A stretch of 64,000 bases of DNA. Source: Apoderus coryli. Its lineage: Eukaryota > Arthropoda > Insecta > Coleoptera > Attelabidae. The stretch lies in the NCBI GenBank assembly GCA_911728435.2, contig OU452200.1:744001-808000 (forward strand), written 5' to 3'. The stretch's first letter is position 1, and each line of letters opens with the position of its first letter. A program made the position numbers and the translations under genes. Positions 56,396 to 64,000 of the stretch are shown one piece after another. A model generated the notes under the pieces. That model did not search any database. It saw only the letters and a program-made list of their open reading frames with translations, and was not told the DNA's origin.

Positions 56396-58540
56396 TCGCC
56401 TTGTACGCATACAAGGCCAATTCAACTTTTTGTTTGGTGGCGGATTTTTCTGTCTGCTTTAAAATGTTGTGCGTCTGGAATTGGACGGACGAGGCACGAG
56501 TTGTTGATCATTAACCTTCCTGAAAATAGGCAAGTCGATAATTAATAAATTCTTTGAAATGACTAGATTTGTTTGTATTTCAGCCTGCGGTATAGGTAAA
56601 TGCTAGTAATTTTGTTCGCTCTGTTTTGTATTGGAACAACTGTGCTGAACTTATCCCGATATTCCTTAAATGTCGCCAATTTGTACCCACACAATATTAA
56701 TAATAACATAAAAATGTATGAGTAGATTTCATATAGAAAAATTTACGACTGCCAACAATATAAATCTTACACAAGCTCTATGTTGGCTGTGCGAGAGACT
56801 CTCCCGACCGGTCGGTCAGCCATAAATCATTTTTCATTACCGCTTAATAAAAAGTCATTGCGAATATAAATTTTTTGCTGTGGTACTGAAATGACCGCAA
56901 AGAATTTATGCTGGGTTGGTATAAGTATATGTATGTGTATGTGTAGGCGCTGTAGTATGTCGACACATATACAAAACAAGAGAATGAAGGCTTAAATAAA
57001 CCCCCCCTGTGGAGAGGTATGTTAAACTTGTATACCACCCTATTTTAAAGATTCGTCTTCAGACCAAGGATTTTTGGCATAGAAATAGATTTGCAGTTCA
57101 GTTTAAGTCCAGTAGCTTGTTGCCTAAACAAAACTCGGTTGTGTAAACCTCTGAACCATTGATTTTTTTAAAGATTTTCTATAATTTTTATGACACTTCA
57201 CTTTGCTCTATAGTTTTAGGTCTTTACATATTTGAATGTTTACTATTCTACTATAAGAATCAGAATGTTTTCATACATTTGGAACTGTAATTATGGACCT
57301 TCCTATACATATAATAGTAACTAAGTATTAGTTGAATTGAAACTATTTAGAATCGTAGCACGCTAAATTTGCTGCAAAGTCGAATCGGAATGTTTTCTGG
57401 TACGCTAAAATGATACAATTATTTTGGGATTTCCATGAATGGTTTTCTTAATTTAATTTTAACCCCAAACCTTAGGCCTAAACATTATTAAAGTCTTCGA
57501 AATATGAAAATTTTGACAATTTTTTAGAGCTTGCAAACGTTATTCTTGACATGAAAATTTTGATATGCCAAAAACCCTTAAACTTAGGTACTTGTAAAAA
57601 ATTAAAGTGAATTTGAACGGGATAGAGAATGCTGTGACTATGACCTTCGTCCTAGAAAAGCTGAAAATTGTTAAGAAATTTGTTCTTGACGATGCTCGCA
57701 TAACGTAAACAATCAAAAATACGAGTATATGACCTGCGTAACAAAACAGAATTTTAATAGCACCATAAACGTCAAAATTTAGCCGCGATCGCGGAAGAAT
57801 ACACACAGACAGACAGACTTCCATCTGGAAATGGCCTGAATCGTCTCAGTGAACTTCAAAATGGTTATATTCGTCTTTATCTCAATTTTTTTTAGCGCGT
57901 TCTCAATACTTTTCCTGTGCGGGAACGTAAAATGTTATCAACGACGACGCTATCTGATTACTTTAACTGCCAAAGCTACATTGCATGATGGTTTTCCGCA
58001 AGAAAAGTCCAGTGCTGGAGCAACATTCCACATGTGTTTTTGACTAGATTATTACCAGACATGAAACGTGGGTTCCTCGTGATAATCTTGAGATCTCAAA
58101 AGCCGTCCATCCAGTGATATAAAGAAAGAGCAGAGCCACTTACTGAGGAGATTCAAAGTCACATCGTCGTCGGCCAGGAAACTCATGGCCACATAGTGTT
58201 CTATGAGCTTCAAAGTGAATAATGAAAATTGAGGGCAAAAAAAAATTGTTTCGTATGTATTATCCTTAAACGTTGATCTTCAAATTTCTTTTATTCTGCT
58301 TGTCATGGGCTGAGGTTCATAATCATGCACAAAAATTTTTTTGAACTATTTTTTAACTAGAAATTTGAACCAAAAACGCAGAATAAAAGCAACAAAATAA
58401 TTTGATGGTGGCTGCTATTTAAGAATGTGGCCTTTTCAATTTAAAAAGATCAGGAAATATAAATTAAAGGCTAAAGCAAGCTGCATCAAATAACTGTATA
58501 ATCGATCAGCAGCACCTTTGGCGTAGAACACTATAACTAA
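56396..58540. other. No gene supported
   Basis: Frames such as 57849-58043 look hydrophobic but have no family signature. Confidence 0.35.
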
Positions 58541-58660
58541 ACTAAAACACGTTTTACCACTTTACCAAAACAATTTTTTATGCTCGATGCGCGTTTCGCG
58601 TACAATGTTATCATCCTCAAGAATAAAAAAAGTGTGTTGAGGTGGTAAAACGTGTTTTAG
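58541..58660. repeat. Inverted repeat enclosing a hammerhead-like sequence
   Basis: CTAAAACACGTTTTACCAC near 58541-58560 pairs with GTGGTAAAACGTGTTTTAG near 58641-58660. On the minus strand the enclosed part contains CTTGAGGATGATAAC and GCGAAACGCGC, a diverged form of the CTGANGA/GAAAC pair seen elsewhere, here in a long closing stem. Confidence 0.6.
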
Positions 58661-59850
58661 ATTAATCAAATAAGTGTATTTATGTAGTCGAGGATTTTTT
58701 CAGACTTTTCTGCTTTTTCTTTCATGCTTATACCGCCCGCCAATCATACGTATTGAAATTAACAAGAAGGTCAATTTCAAACCATATTATGAAAATCATA
58801 GGGTCCACAACTTTTTCAATCTAATTCGCCCCTCTCTATCCGCATAAAACTATGTAATCGATTATCTGTCTACAGATAGAGTGAAACTTACACCTACTTA
58901 GTCATCTTTCAACGACAAAAGGTAAAGAAAACAAACGATCTAAAAATAAAACTTGCATGTATCTTGTTATAGTGAAAAAACCAAAAGAAAATATTTCAGT
59001 TAAAATTAGTTTGGTAGAACTAAAAGAAAATTAATATAATATTTATACCATTAATTAAAAAACATTTTTTTATGTGTCATGTATAGTGGAAAATTATCAT
59101 TTATTTTCATTAATAAAAGCGAAGCTATTTTTTTTGTTTCCCCTTGGAATTGCTTCTACCTACGATACCACAACTCATCATATTTTCACACCTATAAATC
59201 TCCAGAACAATATAAATTCCTGCTGCTTCGTTAAATTGTGGCAGGAAAGTTTCCATGTCTTTTCAACGACAGTTAGAACATACACACGTACAGGAACATT
59301 CATTTAAGATTCTGCGATCCCCGCTAAATTAAATTTAGAAAGAACAAGACATAAGATATTTGACTATCAAAATTACTATTTTCCGAACTACATGCATGTT
59401 CTCTTCTTCTTCAGGATGACCAACACAGCTTTAAGCCGTTTTGTTAACTGTTATAAGTATGAAAAATAAATGTCACTTGAATTGCATTAACTACTGAATG
59501 CCAGAAAGTTCGTAACATAAATATTTGCACTACATAAAATAATAAATGATTAATAGTTGGGTACTCATCCTGTGGGCACTATCTCCGCAGTCAGCTACCA
59601 ATCCGCCAGGTAATCCATGATCCTGATCTACCAAGTTCGCCCACTGATCCTCGCTAGCTTTCATTAAGTCCGTAACCAATCCTACTTGCTTTACAAATCA
59701 CCCAAAGTCTAGTCCCATTCCAGAATTATGATAAATATGCCTCATCGAAAAAGTATAATTGATAAAGTCAAATCGTAAGATTCTTATCGAAAGAGTAAAA
59801 CTCTCTTCCAACTTAATTTTTTCACTTTTTATATCACTGCTTTCCAGTAC
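58661..59850. other. No gene seen
   Basis: AT-rich sequence; nothing recognised. Confidence 0.35.
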
Positions 59851-60628
59851 TATAGGATGCTATCATACAGGACCTAATCAAGACCTAAGAAACTATCCTT
59901 AATGACTGTTCCGAAGAATGTCGTTTGGCATGCAAATAGCCCTTCATAATATCAGTGTCCTGCGTAAATTTCACGACCCCGTTATTAGGAAAACAGATTT
60001 CAATTTTTTGGGGCCTTGCTTTGGTATAGCACGCTATCATATAGGACCTAATCAAGACCTAAGAAACTATCCTTAATGGCCGTTCCGAAAAATGTCGTTT
60101 GGCATGCAAATAGCCCTTCATAATATCATTGTCCTGCGTAAATTTCACGACCCCATTATTAAGAAAACAGATTTCAATTTTTTGGGGCCTTGGTTTGGTA
60201 TAGGACGCTATCACACAGGACCTAATGAAGACCTAAGAAACTATCCTTAATGACTGTTCCGAAGAATGTCGTTTGGCATGCAAATAGCCCTTCATAATAT
60301 CATTGTCCTGCGTGAATTTCACGACCCCATAATTAGAAAAACAGATTTCAATTTTTGGGGTCCTTGGTTTGGTATAGGACGCTATCATACAGGACCTAAT
60401 CAAGACCTAAGAAACTATCCTTAATGACCATTCCGAAGAATGTCGTTTGGCATGCAAATAGCCCTTCATAATATCATTGTCCTGCGTAAATTTCACGACC
60501 CCATTATTAGGAAAACAGATTTCAATTTTTTGGGGCCTTGGTTTGGTATAGGACGCTATCATACAGGACCTAATCAAGACCTAAGAAACTATCCTTATTG
60601 ACCGTTGCGAAAAATGTCGTTTGGCATC
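59851..60628 (+). repeat. 174-bp satellite, about 4.5 monomers
   Basis: The anchor GACCTAATCAAGACCTAAG (one copy with AATGAAG) recurs at 59871, 60045, 60219, 60393 and 60567, exactly 174 bp apart each time. Monomers differ at a few percent of sites by eye. Common blocks include GTCGTTTGGCATGCAAATAG and ATTTCACGACCCC. The last monomer breaks off after GTCGTTTGGCAT. A regular period with homogeneous units is typical of satellite DNA. Confidence 0.95.
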
Positions 60629-62138
60629 ACAATACGCTGAATCCTATAACCTAAATATCTCAATAATAATAACAGACACGAACAGGTCTTTTTTATGGAA
60701 CTTAGATCGACTTTTGGCTAAAACTCTTCTGATTAATTGGCTATGTTCAAATTTGACCCATTATTTGAAGGATCCTGTAGGCAATATTCCTTACTGTATA
60801 AAGCGGCATAGCCCTACTAAAGTGGTAAAGTAACACGAAAGGCAAACGAGACAACGAAAATTCTAAAGCTGTTCCGAGTCCTTGTTAATTATAACTAAGG
60901 ATGAATAATTAAGCACCAGGAGAATTTACACGTCTGTCTTAGACATCTTGTTTTTCGCCTTCGAAAAAGCTTTAAAAGCACTGCGTCTATTATAATACCT
61001 CACGGTCTTCTGTCCCTTTCCTTCGAAGCGTTACTGTTACTTTGGTCCCGTGTTATGGCCATGCCTCCTTGGGCCCATTATGAAACAGTCGCAGGAGGTA
61101 ATCTTATTTGATGTTGAAATTGAGATGCACGACTCGTATAATATGATTTTATTCTGCAAAAGTAAAAGTTGGAGAGAATTCCTTTGAAAAGATAAAGGTT
61201 TTATAGAATTTTTAATTTATTTTTCACATACTGAAGACATATAGGAATTATTTGACATAAGGTGGCAGGTCAGCTTCTCGTTATCATTATAAAATGGCAC
61301 TCGTTCTGGCAGACATTTGAGCAAAGTAATACAGTCGAACAAAAGGTTGTTGTTTACTGAGCGAGAGCCAGAAAGTGACCATGGAATTCTGTAAACTTGG
61401 GTTTCTCTTATAATGATGAAAATGGGATATTTCGATTGTTACAGCCACTGTTTGGATGCTGATCACTAGGTAAACCTTCAAAATGCTCGGAATTCATAGT
61501 TCAGGATTAGCTTGAAAGCTTAAATTAAGCTAAATTGATTTAAATTAAATTATAAATAATTCAAACTTATTAACTTCTACATATTTTCATGTTGCTTTGT
61601 CCAGCTTTGCAGATTTCGGGCACAATATGTTTGTACAGAGAATTCGGTTGCAATTGCAATTTTGATACAAACCCATACCAACCACAATTGTTAATAGAAC
61701 TTAACTTGCCATTCTCATATTGGGTGACACAGAAATGAAAAAAGGAATCTAAATAGCCTAAAATATACTGGGTGTTCCATTTAAAAAATACATAATTTTA
61801 TAATATATAATTTCTTTTATAATTTTGTGTTAATATTTTAGGTATTTAATAAAGTAAATTTTGATGCATAACTAGAATGCTGATAAATAAGATTTGATCG
61901 TTCATCGATTGTTTTACTTACTAACTGCTTCTTGGGGCACCCTACAGGACAAATATTATGTATGTGTGAATATTTGTAATTGGCTCTTGGCAAAGAAAGT
62001 TTTTTGTACTCTCTGAGACATTAAAATTGAACTAGATGTAAAATGTATTAAAATTTGCCTTCATAAAACTACAAAATGATCAAACGTTGTAGGAATTGAG
62101 TTGATTGAAATCTATTTTATTATACAGCCAGCATCTGG
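60629..62138. other. No gene seen; decayed TIR-like box
   Basis: TACTGGGTGTTCCATTTAAA near 61768 and GGGCACCCTACAGG near 61936 look like worn mariner/MITE ends about 180 bp apart. No gene. Confidence 0.35.
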
Positions 62139-62830
62139 TTGAATAACGAAATGCAGTTTCCAAAAAAAAATTACAGTCAGCTAGATCGAGAGGCAACCGC
62201 AATTTATTCTACATTTATATTTATTGGGAGACATTTTACACTTGTTTTCGATAATAAACCTTTGATGACCATATTGAACCGAATCCGGTTCTGTCAGCAA
62301 CAAGGATCACACAAACGCAGATTATTTATCATGAAATCCTTTACACCTATCAGAAAATGCAAACATGATTGACCATGATGCCTTTTCCAGAACAACACCA
62401 TAGTAAATCAGATTTCTACAACAAACACTCGATGCACAATAGTAGAACAATTAAAAGAGTTAAAGGCGAAGCTTTTAAAAGGAAAATATTCTCGATCCAG
62501 AATTTTCTATCCAAGGAGGAAAAATTTTCAAGAATACTAGAGTAATTATACCAAAATTTCAGGATGAACCAAGGATTACACAGTACTCATATAGGCATTG
62601 TGCTCGATAGATAAAGAGAAATTCGTCAACAGCACCTCTCCATCACCCAGCACCAGCAAATAATTTGCAGCGGTTCAATGTGAACCGCTGCCAACCCAAC
62701 CATTTTTGAATCATTACTTTTTTATAGTGGCAGATGCAAAGAGTAAATGGCCAGGAATGTACCAACAACTCCTGGAACAATTCATCATCTACGAGAGATT
62801 CAGCTGGATGAACATTTTCCAGGGTGGAGC
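62139..62830 (+). pseudogene. Gypsy-type LTR retrotransposon pieces (RNase H, integrase)
   Basis: KNYSQLDREATAIYSTFIFI and GRHFTLVFDNKPLMTI are the RNase H block of Gypsy polyproteins (NYSQL-KEALAI... F-L-TDHKPL), with the usual TD-HKPL now FDNKPL. Around 62690-62790 the frame reads QPFLNHYFFIVADAKSKWPG, the start of the integrase core (its first catalytic D is in VADA). The part between is scrambled and no LTRs are seen. Confidence 0.8.
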
Positions 62831-62844
62831 GAGATATTTCTTCC

Positions 62845-63421
62845 TTTTATATGTGTAAAAAGTTCATTCATCCAGCATCTCGCGATAATTTGAAAAGGGT
62901 ATGGATGGCAGAACAAAAAGCTGACGCATACAAAAAAACGACAAGAAGAACTTCGTCAACAACATGAAAAAGAACAGGAATGTCAAGCAATGCTCATGAA
63001 GTAGAACAAAGACAAACTCTCAGTAAGTTTCATGTATGAGCCAACTCCAGGAGCTAAAAAAGAACGTGAAAAAGAGGACAACGAACCAGAATACAGATTC
63101 GAATGGCAACGTAAATACAGCGCACCTCGTGAGAGTTATTGTATGCAAGGTCGTTGGAAAATTCCGCTGTAATCGATGAAAAGTCGTTAGTAAATCAGAT
63201 GCTTGAAGATGGGATGGCACTAAACAAACGTGATATAGAGCCTAATAGGGAGGACTTGTTGTTGAGTGAAGATGGTGAAGAGAATCCTGATGCTGCGTTT
63301 TGATGTCTTTGAGTAAAATGCAGAAGAAGGCACTTTTAAAGAAATTGGAAGAAATTGAAAGGAATCAAATAAAAAACGGAAAGGCTAGGAAAAAAAAACC
63401 ATATGAAAACAGTAGTTGTTG
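62845..63421 (+). pseudogene. CIR1: Retrocopy of CIR1 (CBF1-interacting corepressor)
   Basis: CIR1 is a nuclear corepressor and spliceosome-associated protein. Here the frame reads [20 protein letters not shown] with EQKADAYKK (the Cir_N domain). After a frameshift come [49 protein letters not shown]. The CCHC zinc-knuckle segment that should follow is missing. The next part returns as LVNQMLEDGMALNKRD and LLLSEDGEENPDAAF, and finally LSKMQKKALLKKLEEIER. No introns are seen across these parts, so a processed, decayed copy is likely. It has at least three frameshifts and an in-frame stop. It lies directly behind the Gypsy relic. Confidence 0.85.
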
Positions 63422-63424
63422 AGT

Positions 63425-63850
63425 TTAGCACAAACCGTCTCGACATGGGCCTGAAAATTGAGGTGCTTATCTATCTTAACACCAAGAAAATTTACGCAAT
63501 CATTAAGGGGGACATTGTGACTATCAAAGTCAAATAAAAAGCCAGAGGAGTTCCTTTACCGGCTATGAAATTCAATTACTTGAGTCTTCATTGATTTAAT
63601 CATTAATTTTTTGCAGCACACCAAGTAGACATCTATTTGTGGATCAACATCAGCAATAACCGCTGTGGTGTCATCGGCATATAAAAAGATAAGATTTTAG
63701 CACTATTGACATGTTCCGGAAGATCGTTATTGTACAGGGAACAAGCTAAGGGCCCCAATATACTTCCCTGTGGTGTACCCAAGTTAAGATCAAACTTCTT
63801 GTTGTTGTGTATTACTCGTATAGTTTTCCAAAGTATCTAGATTGATATGA
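63425..63850 (-). pseudogene. CR1/Jockey-like LINE RT fragment
   Basis: From 63850 down: TIRVIHNNKKFDLNLGTPQG, SILGPLACSLYNNDLPEHV, SFYADDTTAVIADVDPQIDV (intact YADD after a shift), then NVPLNDCVNFLGVKIDKHLN and AHVETVCAKLN. It spans RT blocks from the PQG motif to the thumb. Frameshifts occur near 63700 and 63570. It may extend past 63850 to the window end, but I see no clear RT motif there. Confidence 0.85.
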
Positions 63851-64000
63851 TGTACAAAAACAATGAATTTGTTTGTAATTCTTAGATCATTCGTATCAAA
63901 TTCTATATTTCTCATCTCACACGCATCTCTTGTACGTATAAGTTGTCTAGCATGGAATACCTACCTATACAAGTTCAAACTCCCTGGGATATTGATGAAC

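Noticed and set aside
57849..58043. Small secreted or membrane protein (hydrophobic N-terminus)
   Set aside because: A hydrophobic start alone is weak evidence in AT-rich DNA; no gene context or conserved domain.

Overview
This is eukaryotic DNA, almost certainly from an insect nuclear genome. It is AT-rich and gene-poor, and is a dense graveyard of transposable elements. The evidence is metazoan-type LINE reverse transcriptases of several clades, mariner/piggyBac/pogo/hAT/Crypton transposase relics, BEL/Pao and Gypsy pieces, a tRNA-derived SINE head, satellite DNA, and a short nuclear copy of insect-like mitochondrial ND1. I cannot name the species from the sequence; a beetle or hemipteran would fit. 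No bacterial operons, rRNA genes or CRISPR arrays are seen.

Layout. 0-10 kb: a truncated RNase H-type LINE, a CR1/Jockey-like LINE tail split by a nearly complete 2,084-bp mariner-like element with identical 342-bp inverted repeats, a second CR1/Jockey-like LINE, a 371-bp MITE, and a mariner relic into which an RTE-type LINE has jumped with a 10-bp target duplication. 10-24 kb: mostly non-coding, with a SINE head, decayed transposases, an RTE-like and a CR1-like LINE, and two copies of a large foldback element. 24.8-25.2 kb: the only plausible host-type gene start, a two-exon open frame for a SAM-like domain. 26-29 kb: a chimeric transposase and an ACGT-rich stretch with nested palindromes. 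29-38 kb: LINE crumbs, a pogo-type transposase C-terminus with a PHD-like finger, and a third foldback copy carrying a hAT (ZMYM1-like) fragment. 39-47 kb: two mariner-like transposases, a CR1/Jockey-like LINE, an ND1 NUMT and a piggyBac N-terminus. 47-52 kb: a second copy of the RNase H-type LINE interrupted by a BEL/Pao fragment, then a Crypton-type tyrosine recombinase. 53-60.6 kb: a 334-bp tandem repeat built partly from LINE RT sequence, and a 174-bp satellite. 62-64 kb: Gypsy pieces, a decayed retrocopy of the splicing/corepressor gene CIR1, and a LINE RT.

No genes work together as a pathway. The organising principle is nested insertion: a LINE in mariner, mariner in a LINE and in a foldback element, a hAT fragment in a foldback, and BEL in a LINE. 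Nearly every transposon reading frame has stops, frameshifts or deletions. The most recent event by sequence identity is the mariner-like element at 2.6-4.7 kb. Recurrent CTGANGA...GAAAC stem-loops, which resemble hammerhead ribozyme cores of Penelope-like elements, occur at several places without an associated Penelope reverse transcriptase.
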